From assembly GCA_004764695.1 (NCBI GenBank), contig SMSO01000032.1:2196501-2260500 (forward strand): a stretch of DNA of 64,000 nucleotides, read 5' to 3'. This stretch comes from Schizochytrium sp. TIO01 (lineage: Eukaryota; Sar; Bigyra; Thraustochytrida; Thraustochytriidae). Below, one piece after another: positions 24,300 through 34,164 of the stretch (position 1 is its first letter; each line of letters begins with the position of its first letter). Position numbers and translations under genes: made by a program. The notes beneath the pieces were generated by a model, which saw only the letters and a program-made list of their open reading frames with translations, was not told where the DNA came from and did no database searches.

Positions 24300-25076
24300 A
24301 AAAGCATGAGTTTACCTATCCTTCAAATTTTATTCGCTTGAACAAGTTGAAGATTTACCTTAAGTTCACATCGGATATACTATCAGGGCAGCACTTGCCC
24401 TCTCGCGGCAAGCAATTTATTGTAGAAAACGAATTGTGCGTTTTGCCCGTGTTTCTCTTTTCTTCCTAGGCTCGGCACTAGCGAGCCAGTTAAGTTAAGT
24501 CGAATTTTATTTTTAGTGCGCTCAACTTTAATTTTTCATCAATACTTCATCGTGGCTTTCATTTCTTTTTTGAAATAGCCTCTTTCTAGGTTTTAAGAAT
24601 TATCTCTCTCCGACCCAGGCCCTTCTCAAAAGAGAAGAGAAAAACACAATACAAATAAGAGGGATACTTTCACTTATGTTCTATGTAAACATTTAGACTA
24701 TCGTTGGAAACTAGAAGATTTATTCTATTATGATAGGTACCTAGGTAGCATTCAAATGTATAGGAGTATGTTTCAGGTAAATCGTAAATTGTTTATATAG
24801 ACACAACATTATTAATTTAAAATAAAATAAAAATATTAATCTCTCAGCATGATAAGTCACACTCCCTGGTCAGAGTTACTGAGCAAACCTCTAATATCAA
24901 GCACAACCGGCCGAAGGTGCAAGCATTCGCACGACAAGTGTACGTGTAGCCCTTCCAGCTTGCCTTCGTAGGTCTTTGCGTGATTGAGAGGACAACCAAA
25001 GGAGAATTAAAGTTCTGAAAAGTCTTGAAATACGCAGTCCCTGAAACCTTGTTCACTCTGCACAGGACTCACTAAG

Positions 25077-26906
25077 ATGACAACCCTTGAAGGCCAAACT
25101 ATTGAGGTTTACCAACAAGCTGATCCTCCGGGGGCCACAGTGGCAATCCCTGAGTCAACTCCTACAACTCTATGCTATGGTCCTTCTGCCTTCACTACTG
25201 ACTCGACAATGTTCTTTTATCATCCTCGGAAACAACCTCTTCCCAATCCTGAGAATGTAGACACCACCAACTTAACTTCCCACTACAATACCGCCGATTC
25301 ACCTGTGGATAAACCCGACCCTGAAGAAGACGATATCGTTAAGCCACCTGTGCTTAATTTTGACCGTGAAGGCAACACCAATTTAGATTTTCACGACGGT
25401 ATGGGTGAACTACCTGTGGATAACCTCGTCCGTGAAGGCATCAACCCCAACTTACCTTTCCCCGAGCTTTTCAATGAGCCACCTGTGCTTAATTTTGACC
25501 GTGAAGGCAACACGAATTTAGATTTTCACGACGGTATGGGTGAACTACCTGTGGATAACCTCGACCGTGAAGGCATCAACCCCAACTTACCTTTCCCCGA
25601 GCTTTTCAATGAGCCACCTGTGCTTAGTTTTGACCGTGAAGGCAACACCAATTTAGATTTTCACGACGGTATGGGTGAACTACTTGTGGATAACCTCGTC
25701 CATGAAGGCATCAACCCCAACTTACCTTTCCTCGAGCTTTCCAATGAGCCACCTGTGAATAAATTCGACCTTTCCCAAATGTATGATGTGATTTTGAACA
25801 TGCTCAATGCAAAGTCCCACCAAAAACGCAACTTCAAAGCTATATTCGATAGCAACCGGTTCCTCCAGGATAAATTTAAAAAATCAAGTGTTTTCCGCCA
25901 AAGCATTAAAATTTTAACAGGTGAGCGTCCAAGCAAGATCAAGATCGGATATTTCACAGAACTGAAAAGCATCATCACTTCTGGAAACGCAGTTACTATC
26001 TCAAACTTCGTCTACAGTGCATTTCCCATAGGTTTTCCTAACGAAAGGGTTGACTTAACCCCAGTTGTCGACTTTCTAGTCAACGACCTCCAAACGACGC
26101 AAAACCAAAGAAAGTGTTCTGCAAAACATGTTCTTGATTGGACTCCTGAAGCGCAGCGGTGCATTCGTGATATATTGCTCGATATTCACTTAGCTAATAA
26201 CTGCTCTTATCTGGTGCCATATAAGGCAGTGGAAAAGCTGCTTCCACTCTCACAGGTGCAGATCCTAATTATGACCAACTGCTCATGTACACTGTGCAAG
26301 AAGTGGGGAATCGAGCTCCAAAGCAATACTGAAGAAACGATTCTACAGTGGACTCGTGGTGTGATTTCTCTTTGCAAACAGATGTTGTGGCATCATTTGC
26401 ACGGCATTCCACTTGACAATATAAATGAGGTAACAACTCTTCCCAGCGCGGAGGATGATCGAAAGCGTTTTGAGAAGATGTCAAGGCGCCATTGCACATG
26501 CTCTCGCTGCGAGCGTAATAAAAGATCAAGACAAGATGAAGTTGGGCGAAATGTTCAGCGTAGACTCGGAAACCGATCTGGTGATGACACTTACGAAGAC
26601 AATGCAGAAAGTGAACAGGAATATGATGACGAGGACGAGGATGATGACAATGAATATCCTTATTCAATTACAGATTTCCACATAGATGATGACTGGGAAA
26701 GTACAGATGAGCAATCGTTATTGAATGACTCTGAATCTGAATATGACCAAAAGGACGAGGAGGAGGAGGATAGAACTGATGATGATGCAAGTGATGGTGG
26801 CAAAGTGTTTCGAATTGACCATACTGTCGAAACCAAGCGGCCAGCTACCTTCGTGGATTTCGGAATCCTCTCCGATGGAATCATTTTGTATGAGGAGTAT
26901 GTTTAA
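25077..26906 (+). CDS. tandem family member 3: CxCxxCxxW protein with 45-residue repeats and acidic tail
   Basis: Intronless, 609 residues from ATG 25077; function unknown. Residues 90-224 are three tandem 45-residue repeats that start PPVLNFDREGN and end PELFNE, near-identical in DNA as well. The preceding residues (SPVDKPDPEEDD) look like an older partial copy. Then comes the shared helical segment: FDLSQMYDVI, QKRNFKAIF, the SIKILTGERPSK block and YFTELKSI. The second shared domain has LLDIH and the motif C402-S-C404-T-L-C407-K-K-W410. A second Cys group (HCTCSRCERNKR) is followed by a long Asp/Glu-rich tail of about 100 residues. Compared with member 1 it has lost the long Gln/Asn-rich N-terminus and gained the repeat block. 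A zinc-binding nuclear role is inference. Confidence 0.75.
   Translation: MTTLEGQTIEVYQQADPPGATVAIPESTPTTLCYGPSAFTTDSTMFFYHPRKQPLPNPENVDTTNLTSHYNTADSPVDKPDPEEDDIVKPPVLNFDREGNTNLDFHDGMGELPVDNLVREGINPNLPFPELFNEPPVLNFDREGNTNLDFHDGMGELPVDNLDREGINPNLPFPELFNEPPVLSFDREGNTNLDFHDGMGELLVDNLVHEGINPNLPFLELSNEPPVNKFDLSQMYDVILNMLNAKSHQKRNFKAIFDSNRFLQDKFKKSSVFRQSIKILTGERPSKIKIGYFTELKSIITSGNAVTISNFVYSAFPIGFPNERVDLTPVVDFLVNDLQTTQNQRKCSAKHVLDWTPEAQRCIRDILLDIHLANNCSYLVPYKAVEKLLPLSQVQILIMTNCSCTLCKKWGIELQSNTEETILQWTRGVISLCKQMLWHHLHGIPLDNINEVTTLPSAEDDRKRFEKMSRRHCTCSRCERNKRSRQDEVGRNVQRRLGNRSGDDTYEDNAESEQEYDDEDEDDDNEYPYSITDFHIDDDWESTDEQSLLNDSESEYDQKDEEEEDRTDDDASDGGKVFRIDHTVETKRPATFVDFGILSDGIILYEEYV
25344..25748 (+). 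repeat. three 135-bp in-frame tandem repeats
   Basis: Units lie at 25344-25478, 25479-25613 and 25614-25748. Each encodes one 45-residue repeat of member 3. Unit 3 carries a few replacements (S for N, L for P, H for R), while units 1 and 2 are almost identical. High DNA identity implies recent amplification or gene conversion. Confidence 0.97.
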
Positions 26907-28756
26907 ATAACAACTTCAAAAAAAGCACATAACACCTCAAAAGCCTATACAACGTTTTGCCAATCTGATGAGAAAGTCCTTGTCATCGGTTTTCACTCTC
27001 CAAGCAAAGCAATGTTTTGAGTTTCATTGATTGGCAGAACTTGAAAGGCCAATGAGGTCATGGAGCTGTACTGCGAATATGGTACCCTCAAGAGTCACTG
27101 CTCGCAAGTACTAAACTTTCCATTGTATATATTTCAGTTTGTATTTTTGGTATTCTTTTTTAAAGATAGGACGAAGAGTCAATATTTCATAGCTTCCGGA
27201 CACTTATCTAGTGCTTAGAGTAGGTAAATACACCAATGCACGAGTACTGCAGTGAGAAGACAGTGTCGTATGGGACCATTTTTTTTAACCATGCGAAGGC
27301 AGGTTGACCAGGAAAGAACCTCGTTTAAAGATATACACAACCATTCGCCACATACTCATAAGTCAGTATCGCTCGCACCAATATAACTTTTTTCTGATAA
27401 TAAATTATGTTCGAATATTGACTATATCTAAGTTTAGGTAGCTGCATAAAATCAAAGACCGAAACCGTTTTTTAATTGCCTTTTGTTTTTTACAATTGGT
27501 CTGTTTTTGTCTAAAGCCCGCTACGAAGCCAACCAGCGACTTTCGACTAGTCTTCGTACACTTCATCGAAACTTCTTCCTTAAGATTTTCGAGTGAGCAT
27601 GCTTGTAAGGCAACCGCGTCGATCCCACATGAATCTAAAACGCTGTGAAAATTTATCTCATATTTGCATGCGCGCATGCCTCCATTGTCATGAGAATCAG
27701 CGCAGCACCATGAGGCAAGCTTGTCCTGCTATTATTTCATGGCAAAGTTAACCCTCGCTGATGTTCTAAAATTGAAGCTACCGCTTAGAAAAGTGTCTTC
27801 CTCAAGTTAGCTAAGATTTTCCCCCCTACAATCCCTCGTTGATCTTCCATCATAGGAGTGTACTACGAACTTGAAGTCAGAGTTTTAAGGCAGGTAGTAA
27901 ACCCCTCGGTACTTCGCTCTCTACGCAATCAGGCGATGCACAAGAGCAAAGCACGGATGCCACTTTGAGATCCAAGAACTCAATGAGTTGGGAAGAAAGT
28001 GTCGAGAGAGGACGACCTACTCGTGGATATCATTGTATTGATTGTGTAAGATGATCCAGTGCAGACGAGGGAGTGCAGGAGCTTCTTGGCAGTGAGTGGG
28101 TGCTTCGCTGCTATTATCTCTTGTCTATTATTGCAAGGCCACAAATCCCAGATCAATAGTCGCAAACTCATTGATTCATTCAATTCGCGGAGTTTCTCAC
28201 ACCTGGATTGGAGTTCTTGTTTTTTTCTTTTTTTCAATTAAAATTTGATACAAGAAAAGAACATTACAATAGCTTTTATGTGCTGAGTAGATCCTGCTAC
28301 CGAGGTGCTACATCCTGCCTTCACAGAAACTAATCATCGGCAGCCTGAGGAAAAGAAATTTAGGTAGTGCAAAACCAAACATTATTCTCCACAGAAGAGA
28401 AGCTCTCGCGAGGCGAAAGGCCTAAGCGAGAGGAGCAAAGGGCCTTGCAACGCGGCCGTAGTCACAAGGGTGGAGCTTCTTCAGGTGCTTGGGCAAGGCG
28501 GACAGTCAGCTGTAGATTCTGTCGATCAAAGCGGTTCACAGCAATCTATTTGTCAACGTCTGCTAAGATACTTCGCAAGCAAACTCCGAGAGGGCCGTCC
28601 CGACGTTACCCTGACAACACATATCCATCATCTACAGAACCGACTCCTTTGTATGAGTTGCTTTTGCAGAAAATATTGTTCAACTTACCTGCAAAAAATC
28701 AAACGGTTGCCACGACGCTAGGCAAACTAGATTCTTAAAACAAATCTGTTGTTAAA
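26907..28756. other. intergenic, no gene seen
   Basis: Mostly stop-dense. An open segment upstream of ICMT (about 28367-28738, no ATG) and an overlapping frame (28470-28721) are locally coding-like but unrecognised. They may be 5' leader sequence of ICMT. Confidence 0.5.
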
Positions 28757-29611
28757 ATGGACGTAGGAGATCATGGCGAGGTGTACAGCGGCATAAATAT
28801 ACGCGTGAGCATCCATAAGGGCGCTTTGATGCCTCGTGAAGAGTACTTTTCCATGCTGGACGCTCTGTGTGATGTGCACGAAACGCGCACTGCTGTGCAG
28901 TTTACCAATCCAGTAGGCCTTGGACGTGTGGCAACAACGGGATTTGTTATTGGGGCACTGACTATGGCACATCTGATCTGGCTGGGGTTCAACTTTTCAA
29001 GCAGCACTGCCGGCTCCACCCTCGTCAAGGCATGGTGCGTATATTTTATCGCACTTTGTTTCTATCATTTGTCAGAATTTGCAACCACTGCACGCTATAA
29101 TGCTCCACTTGTCACATGGGAAAGCTTTTTGCTCGACCAGAGTCGTGCTTATCAGATTGCTATGTTGGCATCATGGTTGGAGTTTTGGATCGAAGCTGCC
29201 ATCATGCCTGGCTTTAAGACCGGTATGGTTGCCAAGTTTGTCATGGTGCTGGGTCTTGCCTTAGTTTTTATCGGGCAAGGTTTTCGGACAGGCGCTATGG
29301 TAGAGGCCGGAAGCAACTTCTCGCACCTGATCCAGGTTAAAAAAACAAAATCGCATCAGCTCGTTACCTCGGGTCTCTACAAATATGTGCGCCACCCATC
29401 TTATTTTGGTTGGTTTTGGTGGTCCATTGGTACCCAACTTCTCATGTTCAACCCAATCTGCCTGGTAGGATATGCCATTGCCGCATGGAAATTCTTTGAA
29501 AGCAGAATCCCTTATGAAGAGCGCAAACTTGTTGAATTCTTTCCCCAAGAATACCCAGCATATCGCAAACGCACACCAATCGGTATCCCATTTATTCCAT
29601 CACATGCGTAA
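28757..29611 (+). CDS. ICMT: protein-S-isoprenylcysteine O-methyltransferase (ICMT/Ste14)
   Basis: Methylates the carboxyl group of the C-terminal prenylated cysteine of CaaX proteins after proteolysis, at the ER membrane, using S-adenosylmethionine. The protein has 284 residues, the usual size. It has an N-terminal extension of about 60 residues, several hydrophobic segments (one begins TTGFVIGALTMAHLIW), the family signature YHLSEF followed by ARYNAPLVTWESFLLDQS, and the C-terminal catalytic block SGLYKYVRHPSYFGWFWW, ending EERKLVEFF and YPAYRKRTPIGIP. The RHPSY and EE...YRKR segments are the cofactor-binding core of the family. The ATG at 28757 is the first in frame, just after the upstream stops. 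It is a single exon, on the same strand as the paralogue cluster but unrelated to it. Confidence 0.95.
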   Translation: MDVGDHGEVYSGINIRVSIHKGALMPREEYFSMLDALCDVHETRTAVQFTNPVGLGRVATTGFVIGALTMAHLIWLGFNFSSSTAGSTLVKAWCVYFIALCFYHLSEFATTARYNAPLVTWESFLLDQSRAYQIAMLASWLEFWIEAAIMPGFKTGMVAKFVMVLGLALVFIGQGFRTGAMVEAGSNFSHLIQVKKTKSHQLVTSGLYKYVRHPSYFGWFWWSIGTQLLMFNPICLVGYAIAAWKFFESRIPYEERKLVEFFPQEYPAYRKRTPIGIPFIPSHA

Positions 29612-30456
29612 AGTGTGCAAAAACAAATTTTATGCATATCACTCGAACATAGCAGGTGCATAAATCACAAGTCTTTTCAAGGAGAATCACAGTTCGCTAT
29701 AACTCAGTATTGACATTTCGCAAAACCCGAGCATCACCTTGCAACAAAGCTTGCGAAAATCCGATACGAAGATTCCCTTGCTACAAAAAGAAATCAACGT
29801 GCAAATCTGAAAGAAAATTTGTGCCAAAAACTCGAGCTATCTGCCTGCCCAATTATCACGGTTACCTGAAGTATATGAACAAAAAGTAGCTATTTAAGTG
29901 GCAATAGAATTATCAATTATAATTACCTGTTTATTATATTTCTGCTTCCCAATTTCATGAGTTGAGCTACGATCAGGTACTCATCTTTATTTGCGAACTT
30001 TTACCGACAACATTAAATGGGGAAAATATATAGAGAAAACTTTTGCAGAGAATGAGAATCTGTTCTTGATATGCTACATTGCTTTCAAGTTGTGAGAAGC
30101 TCATACGAGCTTGTATCTTTCTAGTATAATCAAAGTTTGCCTCATCAAAGACTTCTAAAAAATTAACAAAGTCATTGCAAAGAAAATTCAATTTAGGCTC
30201 ATTTTAAAAGCGAAATTTTAAATTCTACATAAGGGTTTTGTTTTTCAGAGGAAATCCAAAAATCTTAAGCGTACAGAGGATTGAACAAAAAGGTGTCGTT
30301 ACACATATGCTTGTACTTTTCATACGCACTTACCATGGTGAAGAGTATGGCAAGTTCCAAGTAGGGTGGGCTGAGATGGCGTACTAATTAAATCGGCTTG
30401 ATTACCCAAAAAGAGGGCAATTGCTTCACATCTCTTTCGTGCCTTGCTTCGTTTAA
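29612..30456. other. intergenic, AT-rich
   Basis: The 3' ends of ICMT (+) and the metalloprotease (-) converge here. I see no gene or notable repeat. Confidence 0.5.
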
Positions 30457-33400
30457 TTATTTGTCATGGGGCCACCGGCTTTGTGCCCAAGCAGAACGAG
30501 ACGAAGACTTTGCAGAGTTAGACCCGCCCTTCCACCGGTTCTCTGCCCAAGCGTTGCGTGCTGAAGCGTTGCTTGAGGAAGAAGAAGATAATGATGGGGG
30601 TTGTTGAGACGGAGACCAAGCTCTTTGATCAGTCTTGCCTGAACCTGCGCTAGGATAAAGGAATGCAGGGAGATCATCTGTGTTGCCACCAGGTGCACTT
30701 CGAGCTGGGAGGAAGCGGTTTGCAAAATCACGAATACTTGATCGCTGGCTTGATTTGGATGAAGCCGCATTGGTTGACTCCGCTTCTGCATTTACAGTAG
30801 GAAATGTGGGAGGCAAAGGTGGCACAGGCGGAGCATGATACTTTGGAGGTACCGGTGGTGGTTGCTTTTGGCGCTGCGACTCGACATCAGTCTCAGTAGG
30901 GTCTGCTGAAGGAGCTTTACGAAACCAGGACAATCGACTAGCAAGCCCAGATGGTTTCCCAAACATAGGAGGAGGAGATGGTGGAACAGTGGAGCTGCTA
31001 CTTTCAAAATCATGTTCCGAGGCGTCATTGTATGATCGAGGCATCTTGAAAGATACATCAGCCGTAGCTCTAGATTCCTCGTGCGCATGGTGGTCGAAAT
31101 GAAAACTAGGGGCTCCGTGAGTGTTAGGCAAGCGAGATGGTTTAGGACTCGCAGGCTCTGAGGAACCAAAATGAAAACTAGGTGCTCCATGTAGAATTTG
31201 AGCTCGGCTGCGACTGTTCGATGCATCATTATCATCAGGGAAATTGAAGCTAGGCTGATGCGGAAGGTTACCTGCGCGTGAGGAAGAAGAAGCTGCAAAA
31301 GGGCCAGGAGCTCCCACCGCAGAGTGACCAAGAGAGTATCCATCGCCACCCTTGTTACCGCCAAAAAACCGAGCGGTTGACTGTCTAAAAAACGATGGTT
31401 TCGGCTCGTTATAGTCACTCTTATCAGAAAGGTCAACCGTGTGCGGACCAGTTGTAAGAGCTTCGCGACGGTTGCTACGTTGAGACTTACGGCGGTAAGC
31501 AAAGATAGCTGCACCAAGCACTATCACACCTACACCAGCACCAACTGCACCATAAATGGCAGTCGAGGCGGCACCTGAATCTTCATCGTCCGAAGTAGTA
31601 GATGATGTACCACTTTCACCGGAGCCAGCATTATCTGTGGTGGTGCCACTTCCGCTGCTCGAACCACTTCCGCTGCTCGAACCACTTCCGCTGCTCGAAC
31701 CACTTCCGCTGCTCGAACCACTTCCGCTGCTTGAACCACTTCCGCTGCTTGAACCACTTCCGGAGGTAGTCCCACTACCGGTATTATTTGCGCTGGTAGT
31801 TGTGCTGTTAAAAACACTTTGCGAGACAATTTCGGTGGTTGTAGACTTTGCGTTTAGTTGACCATTGGGAGCCAGATCAAAAAAATAGAAGCCCAAATCC
31901 CCATCCATAATCGGGCTATTTACAGAGCGGATCATATAATGCACGTTGAGAGCTGTATTGTTCTTCATGAGGGGAAGAGTTAGAGTAGCCGAGCCGGTAT
32001 TATCTACCTCGCCAACTAGCCACCAGTCAAGATCAACAGTGTCATCGGCATAGTCGTAGGTGGAGGATGATGAGTACAATTCATCAATAGCCACTAAAAT
32101 CTGCACTTTGGAAGACAAAGAATCGGTGCCAGCTACATCCCACTCGAAGGTAAAATCTTCAAGAGGTTCAAGAGAGCTATTCAAAAGAGCATCGGTGTTT
32201 GTAAAGGCAAGTGGACCGACTGAAGAGCTGAATTGAATGCCAACATCTGCATAACCAAAATCTCCAATCAAGTCTTTGGAAAAATTTGTTTGCAGTTTGG
32301 TAGCTTGAAAGGAGCGGCGAGCGGTGAATCGCATGGTCATAGTCATATCTGTTTTGGGCAGATGCTCAGACAGACTAGTTACCGAGTTGGCAAGGTTATA
32401 AAGATTCGGGAAAAATCGTGATTGAGAATCGATGGGCTCGTAAGGACGAAAGTCTCCGAGAGTTGTGTTTGAGTACGTTTGGGCGCTAGTATCTACTCGA
32501 TCCCAAGCATAGTAAGAGCTTGCTGCTGCATCATTTTCCAGTTTTCCACGCAACTGAAATGCATTACCTACCGGGACAACCCATGTATCGTTAAGGACAG
32601 AAACGACAGGGCGGATCTCATCAGTGGTAATGATCTCACCGCAGCTAGAATCTGAAGCCGTTCGCGATTCAACGAATTTACGCATTGCCTGTAAATTGAT
32701 TGGGTTGAAATAAGGGTCAGAGTAAGACTGCAAATTGCGTCCTGAACAGAGGTTGGCGTATCCCATGATGGTAGACCCAGAGCCAGGCTCTACAGCGCCG
32801 GCCAGCATTAGGCTGCTACCGCAATCACGAAAGCTATGTGCACCATAGACTTGGTGGCCCATCTCGTGAGAAACATAATCAACTGAAAAAGAGTCACCAA
32901 CTGGACGACTGATACCCGTTGTACCTCGTGCCTTGCTAGAGGAGTAGCACAGAGAAGGGTACTGGGCTACACCACCAGCTCCAGTTGAAAAACTGTGGCC
33001 AATATCGAATTCAGATGTTGAGATATTTCTCGAGGCAATAAAATCCATATTGTAGTTGAGAAGAGTCGAGTCGTTAGGCAGATCGTAATCACAAGACCCA
33101 GAAATGCATATGAGTTCATCAACTCGATCAATCAGGCGAAAGTAGATGCCAAGCTCACGCGAATAAATACCGTTGACTCGAGACATGATAGTTACAAAAC
33201 TACTAAGCACAGAGGTCACAGTACTGCCATAGTAAGCAGAATATTGTTTGTTAGCGATAAGAGCCATGCGAAAGATATAGCCCTGAGAGGTAACAGTGTC
33301 AGAGAGCTGGCGACGGCTGTCAGTGTTGTTCCGAGATGTGCTATTTTCATTATTATTTTCAAGCACTGCCATGTTTAGCTCTTCTTCACTTGCATGGGTA

Positions 33401-34164
33401 TGATTATCCTCTACAGGATCACCATGAGTGCCACATGAGAACGCAGTTTCCTCCTCCGATGTTGAATTCGAATTAAGATCAGTAGAACGCTCGGCGGTGG
33501 ATGTTGCATTGGAGGATGCGCTAATGCGTGCATCCTTAACATTGTACATGATATACAGATCGCTTCCCTCTGAAGTAGAGTCAACGTAATACATCTGGCC
33601 ACTCTTGGTGGTAATAGTAGCCGTAAGGCTGTCCACTTTGTCTGTCTCAAGGTTGATGTGAATATTTGACCCATCATCGCAGCCTCCATTCCAAGCGCGA
33701 ATCGTCGGATACTTAATACGTAACGCCTCAGGAAGAACAAAGGACTGCTCCATGGCACATGTCGTTGCATTGCCAGATGGAGTTTCGATGGTAATACTCC
33801 ATGTTCCATTATGTGCAGGGTCTTGCTCAGAAAGCGCGAGAACAGTTGTTGTGTTCAAAGCAACAAATGACTTTCTAAGGATGTTACTCACGCGATCCTG
33901 CAAGAATCGGTTTGTCCATTGTGCGGAAAGTGCACGTCTTTCATGGCCTTCATGGTGAGCCCAAAGAGATCCATAAGCGGGAAAGCTGTCCTCTTCTTCG
34001 ATCGCGTGTGCTACCGAGATGGTTTCTAGGATGACAAATGCGAGCAAGACAATCGTTACAAGGGTCCTCCCAGCGCCGAAAACCATCGTCACGCCTTGCC
34101 TTGGCTTCCTTTGCGTTTTGGGGTCGAGATTGAGGTCCCCATCAGGACATCGCATCGTCCTCAT
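30457..34164 (-). CDS. membrane-anchored reprolysin-like (M12B-type) zinc metalloprotease
   Basis: A 1235-residue single-exon protein from ATG 34164. An ATG at 34086 is immediately followed by a good signal peptide (VLLAFVILETISVAHA) and may be the true start. Order: signal peptide; a prodomain-like region with many N-glycosylation sites; the zinc site H433-E-M-G-H437-x5-H443, with a Met-turn at M467 (STIMGY); a post-catalytic domain with YYAWDRVDT, DFRPYEPIDSQSRFFPN and MTMRFTARR, as in secreted reprolysin-like proteases of marine bacteria; a Ser/Gly repeat linker; one transmembrane helix near residues 868-890; and a cytoplasmic tail with Pro-rich SH3/WW-type motifs (PPSPPPMF, PPPVPPK). Likely an ectodomain-facing protease with a signalling or trafficking tail. 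The substrate is unknown. Confidence 0.85.
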   Translation of the reverse strand: MRTMRCPDGDLNLDPKTQRKPRQGVTMVFGAGRTLVTIVLLAFVILETISVAHAIEEEDSFPAYGSLWAHHEGHERRALSAQWTNRFLQDRVSNILRKSFVALNTTTVLALSEQDPAHNGTWSITIETPSGNATTCAMEQSFVLPEALRIKYPTIRAWNGGCDDGSNIHINLETDKVDSLTATITTKSGQMYYVDSTSEGSDLYIMYNVKDARISASSNATSTAERSTDLNSNSTSEEETAFSCGTHGDPVEDNHTHASEEELNMAVLENNNENSTSRNNTDSRRQLSDTVTSQGYIFRMALIANKQYSAYYGSTVTSVLSSFVTIMSRVNGIYSRELGIYFRLIDRVDELICISGSCDYDLPNDSTLLNYNMDFIASRNISTSEFDIGHSFSTGAGGVAQYPSLCYSSSKARGTTGISRPVGDSFSVDYVSHEMGHQVYGAHSFRDCGSSLMLAGAVEPGSGSTIMGYANLCSGRNLQSYSDPYFNPINLQAMRKFVESRTASDSSCGEIITTDEIRPVVSVLNDTWVVPVGNAFQLRGKLENDAAASSYYAWDRVDTSAQTYSNTTLGDFRPYEPIDSQSRFFPNLYNLANSVTSLSEHLPKTDMTMTMRFTARRSFQATKLQTNFSKDLIGDFGYADVGIQFSSSVGPLAFTNTDALLNSSLEPLEDFTFEWDVAGTDSLSSKVQILVAIDELYSSSSTYDYADDTVDLDWWLVGEVDNTGSATLTLPLMKNNTALNVHYMIRSVNSPIMDGDLGFYFFDLAPNGQLNAKSTTTEIVSQSVFNSTTTSANNTGSGTTSGSGSSSGSGSSSGSGSSSGSGSSSGSGSSSGSGSSSGSGTTTDNAGSGESGTSSTTSDDEDSGAASTAIYGAVGAGVGVIVLGAAIFAYRRKSQRSNRREALTTGPHTVDLSDKSDYNEPKPSFFRQSTARFFGGNKGGDGYSLGHSAVGAPGPFAASSSSRAGNLPHQPSFNFPDDNDASNSRSRAQILHGAPSFHFGSSEPASPKPSRLPNTHGAPSFHFDHHAHEESRATADVSFKMPRSYNDASEHDFESSSSTVPPSPPPMFGKPSGLASRLSWFRKAPSADPTETDVESQRQKQPPPVPPKYHAPPVPPLPPTFPTVNAEAESTNAASSKSSQRSSIRDFANRFLPARSAPGGNTDDLPAFLYPSAGSGKTDQRAWSPSQQPPSLSSSSSSNASARNAWAENRWKGGSNSAKSSSRSAWAQSRWPHDK
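31646..31762 (-). repeat. 18-bp tandem repeat coding (GSGSSS)n
   Basis: Six full units plus a partial one encode the flexible linker just outside the transmembrane helix of the metalloprotease. Two variant units (one base changed) lie together at the right-hand end (31718-31753). Confidence 0.95.

Larger units (their letters stand above)
22101..25076. other. intergenic spacer between family members 2 and 3
   Basis: No gene is supported. The spacer contains a perfect long hairpin (22621-22674), a (TTC)n tract, an (AAT)n(CAT)n tract and AT-rich sequence. The open frame at 24015 begins with a signal-peptide-like stretch but runs into poly-Asn and poly-His from the microsatellite, so I do not call it. 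Confidence 0.5.

Noticed and set aside
24015-24341. Small secreted protein with signal peptide and poly-Asn/poly-His
   Set aside because: Half of the frame is the (AAT)n(CAT)n microsatellite. There is no evidence of function beyond a chance hydrophobic start.
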